Of a stretch of 64,000 nt of DNA, positions 56,209-63,877 are shown in pieces. Numbering within the stretch: the stretch's first letter is position 1; each line of letters opens with the position of its first letter. This DNA is from Mycolicibacterium xanthum (GTDB lineage Bacteria > Actinomycetota > Actinomycetes > Mycobacteriales > Mycobacteriaceae), in contig NZ_JAIFZS010000001.1 of the NCBI RefSeq assembly GCF_019710635.1, positions 418,390 to 482,389 of the forward strand. Reading direction: 5' to 3'. Below the pieces are notes generated by a model, which saw nothing but the letters and a program-made list of their open reading frames with translations, was not told where the DNA came from and searched no databases. The translations under genes were made by a program, and so were the position numbers.

Positions 56209-57072
56209 GTGAACCCCACGACCGGCAACCCGGCGGCGGCACCCCTGAAGCCGCCGGGTTGCAGCCCGGATGTCGAGGTGAACGGGCCCGACGTGCTGAT
56301 CGCGGGATGCGGCAACCTGCTGCGCGGCGACGACGGGGTCGGTCCGGTGCTGATCCGGCATCTCTGGGAACGGGGCGTCCCCGACGGCGCGAAGCTGGTC
56401 GACGGCGGCACCGCCGGAATGGACGTCGCCTTCCAGATGCGGGGCGCCCGCCGGGTGGTGATCATCGACGCGGCCGCCACCGGTTCGGCGCCCGGCACGG
56501 TGTTCCGGGTGCCCGGTGCGGAACTGGCCGAACTCCCGCCCCTGCAGGGACTGCACACCCACGCGTTCCGCTGGGACCACGCCATCGCGTTCGCGCGCTG
56601 GGCGCTGGCCGACGACTGCCCGACCGACATCACCGTGTTCCTGATCGAGGCCGCCGGTGTCGAGTTGGGCGCCGACCTGTCCGAACCGGTCACCGCGGCC
56701 ATGGAACAGGTCATCGACCTCATCGAGCGCGACTTCCTGGCCCCGCTACGGCCACAGCCGCGCAGTGAGACCACGGTCGAGTTCACCGCCGACGGATACC
56801 TGCGCCTGGACGCGGAGCTGGCGGCGGCCCGGTTCCCGTCCGACGCGGTGGTCGCGATGCTCCGCGACGACGTGTTCTGGTTGATCCCGCTGCGGGGCCC
56901 GCGCAGCGGTGGCCTGCTGCTCAAGCAGCGGAATCCGGCCGGAGACCGGTCGGTGCTGGTGAGCGAACAACTTAGGGAGACCTCACTCAACGGCGTTTTT
57001 AGGGCATTCTGGGACGATGAACAGTCGGCACTGCGCATCCCGATCGGCGGACAGCAGGGGCGGGGCCGGTGA
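56209..57072 (+). CDS. Hydrogenase maturation protease with extra C-terminal domain
   Basis: HyaD/HupD-type endopeptidase that cleaves the large-subunit tail after nickel insertion. The family motifs are IAGCGNLLRGDDGVGP (about residues 31-46, metal ligand), LVDGGTAGMDVAF (about 63-75) and HTHAFRWD (His ligand region). The usual protease ends near residue 185; here about 100 further residues (TTVEFTADGYLRLDAELAAARFP and DDVFWLIPLRGPRSGG, in parts) form a second, unassigned domain. Total 287 aa. Start is uncertain: GTG 56209 adds a Pro-rich leader, and a start nearer the first beta-strand is possible. The stop overlaps the next GTG. Confidence 0.85.
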   Translation: MNPTTGNPAAAPLKPPGCSPDVEVNGPDVLIAGCGNLLRGDDGVGPVLIRHLWERGVPDGAKLVDGGTAGMDVAFQMRGARRVVIIDAAATGSAPGTVFRVPGAELAELPPLQGLHTHAFRWDHAIAFARWALADDCPTDITVFLIEAAGVELGADLSEPVTAAMEQVIDLIERDFLAPLRPQPRSETTVEFTADGYLRLDAELAAARFPSDAVVAMLRDDVFWLIPLRGPRSGGLLLKQRNPAGDRSVLVSEQLRETSLNGVFRAFWDDEQSALRIPIGGQQGRGR

Positions 57073-57341
57073 TCGTCATGTCTGAACGTCAGTCGCCGTT
57101 CCCGGAGGAGAGACCACCGACCGTCGCGCGCGCCGACAGTTCCGCCGATGACGCCTGGGCGGTCGAGACCGTCGTCGTCCACGAGCGCGGCCACTGGGCC
57201 GTCGACATCCTCGTCGTGTTCGACGACGGAGTCGTCCGTAAACGCATCAACACCCATCGCACCCGTGGGCGGGCCGAACTGGCGGCCAGCCTGATCAAGC
57301 GCGCGGCCGAGCGCGACCTGAAGGGGCCCCGGTTTGGGTGA
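57069..57341 (+). CDS. Small hydrogenase-operon protein of unknown function
   Basis: A 90-aa protein (87 aa from the in-frame ATG at 57078). An acidic, Pro-rich N-terminus is followed by WAVETVVVHERGHWAVDILVVFDDGVVRKRI (in part), a short beta-rich module, and a helical C-terminus (ELAASLIKRAAERDL). No characterised family is recognised. GTG 57069 overlaps the protease stop. Position inside the operon suggests a role in hydrogenase assembly. Confidence 0.7.
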   Translation: MIVMSERQSPFPEERPPTVARADSSADDAWAVETVVVHERGHWAVDILVVFDDGVVRKRINTHRTRGRAELAASLIKRAAERDLKGPRFG

Positions 57342-57367
57342 GCTGAGCTGAGTCTGGTGGGAGGGCC

Positions 57368-58636
57368 GTGACCGATATCGTCGAAGCAGCCGACAGCGTC
57401 TCCGCGGATGCCGTCGGTGGTCTGGCAGTGCGTCCGCAACCGCTCGGAGCGTTCGGCCTTCCGCTGGGGTACCTGCTGATCCCGGCCGGAGCGGACACCG
57501 AGGCGGCCCGCGCCGAGCTGGTGGCCGGCCGGCTGCCGCAGACCTGGCCGCAGCGGCTGACCGCGCACCGTCACGCGATGGCCGGCGATCGGGACGCGGC
57601 GCTGGCGGCGCTGGACGGCTCCGATCCGGTGACCTGCTACAACCGGTTCGTCCTCGATCCCGATTCGGCCGATCCCGATTCCGTGCGCGCGACCCTCGGC
57701 GAGTTCGGTGTGCTGGTCGATGTGGTGCTGTTCGCGCTGGGCAGGACCGATACCGTGCCCGAGACCGGCGGCGCCGACGGCGAGCTGGCCGCCGTCGTGC
57801 TGGCGGCCCAAGCCTCGGCGGCGCTGGATCGGCAGGACCCCGGCCTGGCGGTGCAGCTGCTGGACCGGGCCACCGAGCTGGCCGCGCCGGTGGGTGCGCC
57901 GTTCGCCGGTGTGCTGCAGGGCGCCGCCGCGGGCATCTGCCGGGACGCCGGCGACCCGTCGGCGGTGCAGCGCTTCGACCGGGCGCTGAAGTTGCTTTCC
58001 GATGCCGACGCCCTGAAGGTGGCGCGGGCCGAACTGCACCTGGCGGTCGCGGGCATGCTGCACGAGCAGGCCGCCGAACGACCGGAGCTGCTGGCCTCCA
58101 CCGTGCCGCACTACCATTCGGCGCTGCAGTTGATTCAGCGCGAGGACGCCCCGCTGCTGTGGGCCTCCGGGCACGCCGACCTGGCCACCGCCTACCTGAC
58201 GATGCCGATGGTGGAGGCCTCCGGTCAGCTGCGGCTGGGCATCGCGGCGCAGTCGCTGCGCCAGGCGCTGACGGTGTTCACCCGCGAGCAGCACCCCCAA
58301 CGCTGGGCCAGCGTGCAGCTGAACCTGGCGAACTCGCTGGTCTACAGTCCCTCGAAGCACCGCCAGGACAACCTCGTCGAGGCCGTCGAGATCTACGAGG
58401 CCCTGCTCGATGCGCGTGATCGCGACTGCGATCCGCTCGGGCGGGCGCGGGTGCTGGCCAACCAGGGCAACGTGCTCGCCCACCTCGGCATGTTCGACCA
58501 GGCCAAGGCCAAGCTCTACGAGGCACGGTTCCTGTTCGAGGAGCACGGCGACACCGATTCGGTGCGCGCCGTGCGCGGCATCCTCGACGAGGTGGCACGC
58601 GAGACCGCGCTGGCCCGCAGCGAGGACCCGCAGTGA
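57368..58636 (+). CDS. Tetratricopeptide-like hydrogenase accessory protein
   Basis: A 422-aa, Ala/Leu-rich helical-repeat protein. Two-helix repeats of TPR type are visible (AAQASAALDRQDPGLAVQLLDRATELA, DAGDPSAVQRFDRALKLLSDADALKVARAELHLAVAG, LLARAR-like LGRARVLANQGNVLAHLGMFDQAKAKLYEARFLFEE, all in part), most regular in the last 250 residues. No signal peptide. A GGGAGGG RBS precedes GTG 57368. It likely acts as a protein-protein scaffold during enzyme assembly. It overlaps the next start by GTGA. Confidence 0.75.
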   Translation: MTDIVEAADSVSADAVGGLAVRPQPLGAFGLPLGYLLIPAGADTEAARAELVAGRLPQTWPQRLTAHRHAMAGDRDAALAALDGSDPVTCYNRFVLDPDSADPDSVRATLGEFGVLVDVVLFALGRTDTVPETGGADGELAAVVLAAQASAALDRQDPGLAVQLLDRATELAAPVGAPFAGVLQGAAAGICRDAGDPSAVQRFDRALKLLSDADALKVARAELHLAVAGMLHEQAAERPELLASTVPHYHSALQLIQREDAPLLWASGHADLATAYLTMPMVEASGQLRLGIAAQSLRQALTVFTREQHPQRWASVQLNLANSLVYSPSKHRQDNLVEAVEIYEALLDARDRDCDPLGRARVLANQGNVLAHLGMFDQAKAKLYEARFLFEEHGDTDSVRAVRGILDEVARETALARSEDPQ

Positions 58637-59496
58637 CCGACCTGCGCGACGACACCGACCTGGAATCGCTGGCGCGGCGGGTCGATGCGGCGGTCACCGC
58701 GCTGGCCGACCTGGACCCGGCCGCCCGCGCCGCGGCCGAGGAACTGAAAGCCGCGCTGGAGGACATCCACCGCGCCGGGCTGGTCACGATCGTGACCCGG
58801 ATGCGGGCCGACGACGGCGCCCGGCCGCTGCTGTTCGACCTCGTCGACGACCCGGTGGTGCGGATGCTGTTGACGCTGCACGGCATCATCCGGCCCGATC
58901 CCGTCACCCTCGCCGAGCGGGCCCTGGCCGGGGTCCGGCCCCAGCTGCACAGTCATGGCGGTGACGTGACGCTGGCGCGTATCGAGGACGGCGTGGCCTA
59001 CGTCCGCCTGGAGGGCGCGTGCAACGGCTGCTCGATGTCGTCGGTCACGCTGCGCGAGCTGGTGGAGGCGGCGCTGCTGCAGAACGTCCCGTCGGTCAAC
59101 TCGGTCGAGGTGCTGCCCACCGAGCCCACCCCGACGCTGATCCCGCTCGAGGCGCTGTCCTTCCGGCCCGGCGCCAACCGTCTCGAGGACGACGGCTGGG
59201 TGAAAGTCGCTCGTGCCGAAGAGGTTCCGGCCGGCGAGGTCAGTGTGCACGGTTCCGGCGTGCTGGTCGTCAACGTCGACCAGCGGTTGTCGGCCTACCG
59301 CAACGAGTGCGCGCACGAGGCCCTGCCGCTGGACAACGCGGTTCTCGACACCGCGGCGGGCACCCTGACCTGCCCGTGGCACGGGTTCTGCTACGACGCG
59401 GGTTCGGGGGAGTGTCTCTCGGCGCCCGGCGCACAGCTCGAGGCGCTTCCGCTGCGGGTCGACGACGGGGATGTCTGGGTCCGGGTCGGCGGATGA
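58633..59496 (+). CDS. NifU-domain and Rieske-domain fusion (HucE-like electron-transfer/assembly protein)
   Basis: A 287-aa protein in three parts. An N-terminal helical segment (about residues 1-95) precedes a NifU C-terminal-type domain (PQLHSHGGDVTLARI, CNGC at about 134-137). The Rieske [2Fe-2S] domain has CAHEALPL (C-x-H, about 218-225) and CPWHGFCYD (C-x-x-H, about 246-254). Comparable Rieske-type proteins in mycobacterial hydrogenase operons (HucE/HhyE) are required for electron transfer from the enzyme. GTG start coupled to the TPR gene, and the stop overlaps the NHL gene (ATGA). Confidence 0.85.
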   Translation: MTDLRDDTDLESLARRVDAAVTALADLDPAARAAAEELKAALEDIHRAGLVTIVTRMRADDGARPLLFDLVDDPVVRMLLTLHGIIRPDPVTLAERALAGVRPQLHSHGGDVTLARIEDGVAYVRLEGACNGCSMSSVTLRELVEAALLQNVPSVNSVEVLPTEPTPTLIPLEALSFRPGANRLEDDGWVKVARAEEVPAGEVSVHGSGVLVVNVDQRLSAYRNECAHEALPLDNAVLDTAAGTLTCPWHGFCYDAGSGECLSAPGAQLEALPLRVDDGDVWVRVGG

Positions 59497-60692
59497 GTCG
59501 CTACACCGTGCGGCACAACGTCGGTGGCCGCCCGGCGGGCAGCGCCCCCGTCGCCGTCCTGGCAGATGACCACAGCGGCGGCTGGATGCCGCGCGTCTGG
59601 TTGGGTGCGCCCGCCCCCGGCGGTCTGGCCCTGCCGCCGGCGAGCCCCACGATGGCCTGGATGTATTCTCCGCGAGGAGTTTTCATCGATGACCGGCATG
59701 TGGTGGTCGCCGACTCCGGAAATCACCGCGTGCTGATCTGGCACGGTGTCCCGCAGTCCGACGAACAGCCCGCCGACGTCGTGCTCGGTCAGCCACACGG
59801 CGGGTCCGAGGGCCGGGCCGCGGGCGGACGCGGCCCCGAACGGGGCATGAACCTGCCGACCGGCGTCGCGGTGATCGACGGCCGGCTGATCGTGGCCGAC
59901 GCCTGGCATCACCGGATCCTGATCTGGGACGAGGTGCCGACGCAGTCCGACGTCGCCCCCGACGTCGTCCTCGGGCAACGCGACGCCTCGTCGGTCGAAC
60001 CCAACGCCGACGGGCCCTGCTCGGCCGCGACGCTGTACTGGCCCTTCGGTTTCGCGATGCTCGGCGGCCGGTTCTGGGTAGCCGACACCGGCAACCGCCG
60101 GGTGCTGGGCTGGCTCGACGGCGTCCCCGGTCCTGGACAGCCCGCCGACATCGTGCTGGGCCAGCCCACCGCGGGTGGCCGCGAGGAGAATCGCGGCGAA
60201 GCGGTCGGCCCGGCGAGCTTCCGCTGGCCACACGCCATCACCGGCACGGCCGAACGCATGCTGGTCGCCGATGCCGGAGATCACCGGCTGTTGGGTTGGT
60301 CGCCGCTGCCCGATGCCGACACTCCCGCCGATTCCGTTCTGGGACAGCCGGATTTCGCCTCGGCCAACGAGTGGCCGTATGGCCCGCACACCGGGGACCG
60401 ATTCCGCTTCCCGTACGCCGCCGCCCTCGACGGCGGCCGGCTGGCCGTCGCCGACACGGCCAACAACCGCATCCTGATATGGGACGAACTGCCCGGCGAG
60501 CCCCGCGGTGGGCGGCCGGCCGACCACGTGCTCGCCCAGCCGGATTTCGGGTCCAACGGCGAGAATCGCTGGGCGCTGGTCGGACGGGACACGTTGTGCT
60601 GGCCCTACGGGCTGTGCATGCACGGTGACCGGTTGGCCGTCGCCGATTCGGGCAACAACCGCGTGATGCTCTGGGAGCGCGACCGCCGATGA
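59493..60692 (+). CDS. NHL-repeat beta-propeller protein of the hydrogenase operon
   Basis: A 399-aa protein. Six NHL-type blades recur with the pattern GVFIDDRHVVVADSGNHRVLIW, VIDGRLIVADAWHHRILIW, MLGGRFWVADTGNRRVLGW, LDGGRLAVADTANNRILIW and CMHGDRLAVADSGNNRVMLW (all in part), each followed by a VLGQP segment. No signal peptide or catalytic residue is seen. Likely a protein-interaction scaffold. Its ATG overlaps the NifU-Rieske stop and its stop overlaps the last gene of the operon. Confidence 0.82.
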   Translation: MSRYTVRHNVGGRPAGSAPVAVLADDHSGGWMPRVWLGAPAPGGLALPPASPTMAWMYSPRGVFIDDRHVVVADSGNHRVLIWHGVPQSDEQPADVVLGQPHGGSEGRAAGGRGPERGMNLPTGVAVIDGRLIVADAWHHRILIWDEVPTQSDVAPDVVLGQRDASSVEPNADGPCSAATLYWPFGFAMLGGRFWVADTGNRRVLGWLDGVPGPGQPADIVLGQPTAGGREENRGEAVGPASFRWPHAITGTAERMLVADAGDHRLLGWSPLPDADTPADSVLGQPDFASANEWPYGPHTGDRFRFPYAAALDGGRLAVADTANNRILIWDELPGEPRGGRPADHVLAQPDFGSNGENRWALVGRDTLCWPYGLCMHGDRLAVADSGNNRVMLWERDRR

Positions 60693-61519
60693 GGCCGAGG
60701 ATCGTGCAGACCGACGACCAGATCGGATTCTTCTGGGCCACACCGGACGGCCGGCCCACGACGTTGCGGGCGCTGGTCGCCGACGACGACGAGCCCGACC
60801 GGCTGGTGGCCACGCATTTGTCCGCACTGGACGACGCCATGATCGACGCCGCCACCCGGTTCGGTGAGCTGCTGGGCGGTGGCCGACGGCCCACGGTAGG
60901 GGAACGCGACGTGCTGTCCGAGCTGTATCGCACCCTGGACCGGCTGTGCCTGGACTACGCGAGCGCGATCGACGAGATCGGATCGGCCCCGGACAACAGG
61001 GCCGGACAGATCATCGGCACCGCGACGCTGATGTCGATCCTGGCCCGCCAGCCTCTCGACCTCCTCGGTCCCGCGCCGCTCGACGGTGAGCTCGACGAGC
61101 CCGGTCTCGGCGTGGTCGGCGGCTACGGCGACATGGTGCAGGCCGACCCGGCCCGCCCATGGAAGGGCGGACGATGGGTGGTGCGCACCGACACCGGGGC
61201 GCGGTTGCCGCTGACGCTGTCGATGCTGTTGTTCGACAGCTCGGGGGTGAACAAGGACGCCGCCCGTCGCGAGCACCGGGAGGCGTTGCAGACGGTGATT
61301 GCGGCCGCGGAGCATCCCGACGCCGATGCGTTCGACGTGGCCTGTGCGCTGGACTGGTTGCTCTACGACTGGCTGATGGCGCACCGCCAGGGCCCCGACA
61401 GCGCCGAGATCGTGTTCGCCAAGGGCCAGGAGGGCGATGCCGCGGTCGTGGTGGCGGCCGCAGCCGCATCGGTCGCCGCGCGCTCGAAGTTCGACCCGGC
61501 TCTGAGCGCGCTGGCGTAA
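60689..61519 (+). CDS. Hydrogenase-operon orphan, last gene
   Basis: A 276-aa Ala/Leu-rich, mostly helical cytoplasmic protein that I do not assign to a family. It begins RPRIVQTDDQIGFFWATPDGRP and has a central DRLCLDYASAIDEIGSAPD and a C-terminal VACALDWLLYDWLMAHRQG. No metal motif is visible. ATG 60689 overlaps the NHL stop (ATGA), placing it at the end of the hydrogenase operon; a CGGCGC-A-GCGCCG palindrome (61527-61539) just after it could help terminate. Confidence 0.65.
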   Translation: MRPRIVQTDDQIGFFWATPDGRPTTLRALVADDDEPDRLVATHLSALDDAMIDAATRFGELLGGGRRPTVGERDVLSELYRTLDRLCLDYASAIDEIGSAPDNRAGQIIGTATLMSILARQPLDLLGPAPLDGELDEPGLGVVGGYGDMVQADPARPWKGGRWVVRTDTGARLPLTLSMLLFDSSGVNKDAARREHREALQTVIAAAEHPDADAFDVACALDWLLYDWLMAHRQGPDSAEIVFAKGQEGDAAVVVAAAAASVAARSKFDPALSALA

Positions 61520-61560
61520 ATCGCTTCGGCGCAGCGCCGGCGGTGTGTTGCGATGACGGC

Positions 61561-62075
61561 ATGGACCAACCGTTGTGGCCGCTGATGGATCTGGCCGCCG
61601 CCGGAGTTGGAGCGAAACACCCTGCGGTTCTACTGGCGGTCGCGGGCCGAGACCACGATCGAGCACTGGGATCTTCAGCTGTGCGCGCTCGTCGACGACG
61701 TCGTGGTCGGCATGTGCTCGGTCGCCGCCGACGACTTCGCCGTGCACCGCCACGCCGAGACCGGCTCCTGGGTCGGGCGGCGATACCAGCGTCGGGGGAT
61801 CGGTCGGGAGATGCGGCACGCGGCACTGCACCTGATCTTCGCCGGTCTGGAGGCCGATCACGCCACCACCGGCGCCTGGCACGACAACGCCGCGTCGCTT
61901 GCCGTCACCCGTGCACTGCCCTACACCCAGACCGCCACCGCGGTGCAGCCGCGCCGCACGGCCCGAGAGCGCGTACCGGTTCACGATGACGCGGACGCAG
62001 TGGGAGACGGTGCGTCGCGACGACATCGAACTGATCAGTATCGATGGGGTGTGCACACAGCTGGCGACCGGGCGG
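61561..62075 (+). pseudogene. GNAT acetyltransferase pseudogene
   Basis: Pieces of one RimJ/RimL-type acetyltransferase lie in three frames. MDQPLWPLMDL (from 61561) is the normal N-terminus. PPELERNTLRFYWRSRAE onward to EADHATTGAWHDNAASLAVTRALPY (about 61598-61925) is the catalytic core in another frame. YRFTMTRTQWETVRRDDIEL (about 61975-62040) is the C-terminus in a third. About 40 residues between the first two pieces are missing, and a frameshift separates the last two. The gene is not functional as read. Confidence 0.75.
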
Positions 62076-62171
62076 CCCAGCCGGCGTCGGTCCAGTCGTC
62101 GACGGCGTGGCGGGCCTGGCACCGGTAGCCGGGGGCGCTGCAGCCGGGACGGGTGCAGCCGCGGTCGCGGG
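62037..62171 (-). pseudogene. HNH fragment of a DUF222/13E12-type gene (C-terminal piece)
   Basis: Read on the minus strand, this encodes SRDRGCTRPGCSAPGYRCQ followed by ARHAVDDWTDAGW and a late VCTPH, the degraded zinc/HNH end of mycobacterial 13E12-family proteins (normal form RDRGCTRPGC...HH...W). Its upstream continuation is found at 63261-63500, beyond an inserted segment. Confidence 0.7.
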
Positions 62172-63267
62172 AATGACTGTCTAGGTCGTGCACCCTAACG
62201 GTCGCAACTGGCGGCGGCGCTCATCGAGGCGGCCGACGAGCGGCCCGGGTAAAGGACTTTGGACCACTAGTGCCCGCACGTTGGCTGCGATTAGCGTCGG
62301 CACCGTCAACACTAGCTTGCACGGGTTCTGCAACCTTGCCGGTTCGGGCCAACTGAAGCCAACGCTTGACCAAGGTGGTCCAGAGGAGATTGAGCATGGG
62401 GCAAGCATCACAGCCTGAAGTGCCCGTCTCATTCCGGCGTTTGAGCAAGCTGCCCGTGCCAGCCAGACGCGCCCTTGTATGGGCGCGTCGGTGGAGCCAC
62501 TTTGGTCCGCGGCCGCATCCCAGGGTCGCTGTCGACGTCAAGAACGGCGTCGCGGTGATCACATTCGACGACGGCAAGGTGAACGCGTTTTCCAAGCGGA
62601 TGAACCACGTGTTCGCCGAAGCCCTCGACCGCGTGGAGGCCAATGATCAGGTTCGTGCGCTGGTCGTCTCGGGCCGACCGGGGCAATTCAGCGCAGGCTT
62701 CGACCTCGACACCCTCATGGTCGGGGGTAAACAGCGTGACACGCTCATACGCGATGGCTGGACCCTTCTCGAGCGCCTGTTCACTCTGCCGGTGCCCGTC
62801 GTAATCGCATGCACCGGCAACGCCGTGGCCCTCGGAGCAGCCATTTTGCTCGCCGGTGATCGGCGTCTGGGCGCTGACGGTGACTTCAAGATCGGCTTCA
62901 ACGAGGCCTCCATCGGGTTGCCGCTCCCCGAGACCTTGCTGATACTGATCCGAGATCGGCTTCGAGAAGACATCTTCGAGGAAGCTACGTACGGCGCGCG
63001 GTTGTACCGGCCGCAGGAGGCAGTCACCGCAGGCTTTCTTCACCGCGTCGTCGCGCCCCCGGATCTTCTCGACACCGCGATCGCCGAGGCCCAGGCGCTC
63101 AGCGCCGGTCCCGCCGACACGTTCCGCCGCGAGAAGGAGACGCGCATCGGTCCGATTTCCGAACGAATGCGCCGTCAACTCGAGGAGGACATGACGCTGA
63201 TCAAGCGGATCGGCTCATGAGAACGGATAAACTGCGAATCTCGGCGGCACTAAGCCCCATTCGCGGG
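62165..63267 (+). mobile_element. Insertion of about 1.1 kb with a crotonase gene inside a DUF222/HNH gene, 7-bp direct repeats
   Basis: TCGCGGG occurs at 62165-62171 and 63261-63267, at the exact points where the DUF222/HNH coding sequence breaks. Deleting one copy plus the interior joins the halves in frame as RRIVLVARDRGCTRPGC on the minus strand, the conserved motif of the family. The interior (62172-63260) holds a complete crotonase gene and no transposase or integrase. The ends share only weak inverted similarity (ATG..CT.TAG). Confidence 0.65.
62396..63220 (+). CDS. Crotonase/enoyl-CoA hydratase-like protein carried by the insertion
   Basis: A 274-aa crotonase-fold protein. The first oxyanion segment is GRPGQFSAGFDLDTLM (about residues 89-104) and the second IACTGNAVALGAAILLAGDRR (in part, about 137-157). 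The region of the catalytic Glu (FKIGFNEASIGLPLPETLL, in part) retains NEAS. The N-terminal 40 residues are basic and unusual. ATG 62396 has GAGGAG 8 nt upstream, and a roughly 200-nt AT-richer leader (62180-62395) precedes it. Its codon use looks less GC3-biased than the hydrogenase genes. Substrate is unknown; the gene appears acquired. Confidence 0.82.
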   Translation: MGQASQPEVPVSFRRLSKLPVPARRALVWARRWSHFGPRPHPRVAVDVKNGVAVITFDDGKVNAFSKRMNHVFAEALDRVEANDQVRALVVSGRPGQFSAGFDLDTLMVGGKQRDTLIRDGWTLLERLFTLPVPVVIACTGNAVALGAAILLAGDRRLGADGDFKIGFNEASIGLPLPETLLILIRDRLREDIFEEATYGARLYRPQEAVTAGFLHRVVAPPDLLDTAIAEAQALSAGPADTFRREKETRIGPISERMRRQLEEDMTLIKRIGS

Positions 63268-63500
63268 CGACAAGCACGATGCGTCGGGCGGTGGTGGCGA
63301 GTCGTTTCGTGCGGCCCAGGTAGAGGCTTGGCTTTGGCCGGTGTGCTTGTCGTAGATGTATGAGGTAGTGGTGTGCCGGGGAGGCCATCGGGATCAGGTC
63401 GGGGATCGGCAGCAGCGATCCGCCGCCGGTGACCACGACCCCGGCGGCCTTTTCGAGTTCCTGCAAAGTGGTGGACACGATCACCATCGTCGTTAGAACA
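63261..63500 (-). pseudogene. DUF222/13E12-type gene fragment (central piece)
   Basis: Minus-strand reading gives VLTTMVIVSTTLQELEKAAG, TGGGSLLPIPDLIPMASPAHHYL and LYLGRTKRLATTARRIVLVAR, the conserved DUF222 segments just before the HNH domain. The natural N-terminus upstream of VLTTMV is missing. At 63261 the coding sequence breaks and continues at 62171 (HNH fragment). These REP13E12-family genes are repeated in mycobacteria and hold the phiRv1 attachment site in M. tuberculosis. Confidence 0.75.
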
Positions 63501-63592
63501 ATGCACTGTGAGGATTCACCATGACCGCCCGACTCGGCGTGGACGTGACCGTGATCCGCCGCGATGTCCAAGCCCGGTGTGGGCACACGTCG

Positions 63593-63868
63593 TCACCGTT
63601 TCCGGGACAAGACCAACCTGGTCGCTTGGACAACCGCGACGGTGGCCGCCACCGCGGAAAGCAGGTCGTACGTCGTGACGCCGTTATCGGGGGTGAGAGT
63701 GAGAAGAATGCGTCCCTCGAACACCTCATTGGCGGCCGGCCACAGTGCGGCAGACACAACCACGGCGAGGATCGAAGCCCAGTTCGGCCTTGCCATACAC
63801 CATGCAAGCGATGCGAAAAGAGCGTTCAGCGCCAACACTGCACGGAATACCATATGCGGATCTTGCAC
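63593..63868 (-). CDS. Small membrane protein of unknown function
   Basis: A 91-aa protein with three or four hydrophobic segments (VFRAVLALNALFASLAWCM, ASILAVVVSAALWPAA and LLSAVAATVAVVQATRLVL) joined by FEGRILLTLTPDNGVTTYD. No catalytic motif. It starts 9 nt after the stop of the upstream minus-strand gene, so the two probably form an operon. It borders the decayed DUF222 segment. Confidence 0.68.
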   Translation of the reverse strand: MQDPHMVFRAVLALNALFASLAWCMARPNWASILAVVVSAALWPAANEVFEGRILLTLTPDNGVTTYDLLSAVAATVAVVQATRLVLSRKR

Positions 63869-63877
63869 GGACGCACC

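Noticed and set aside
54564..57257. 897-codon minus-strand open frame opposite the hydrogenase large subunit and protease
   Set aside because: Shadow of strongly coding plus-strand genes with Huc and protease motifs; composition is low-complexity and no start or RBS is supported.
63221..63592. A transposase remnant near the right end
   Set aside because: The translated segments match DUF222 (13E12) proteins rather than any transposase; no terminal inverted repeats or DDE motif were seen.
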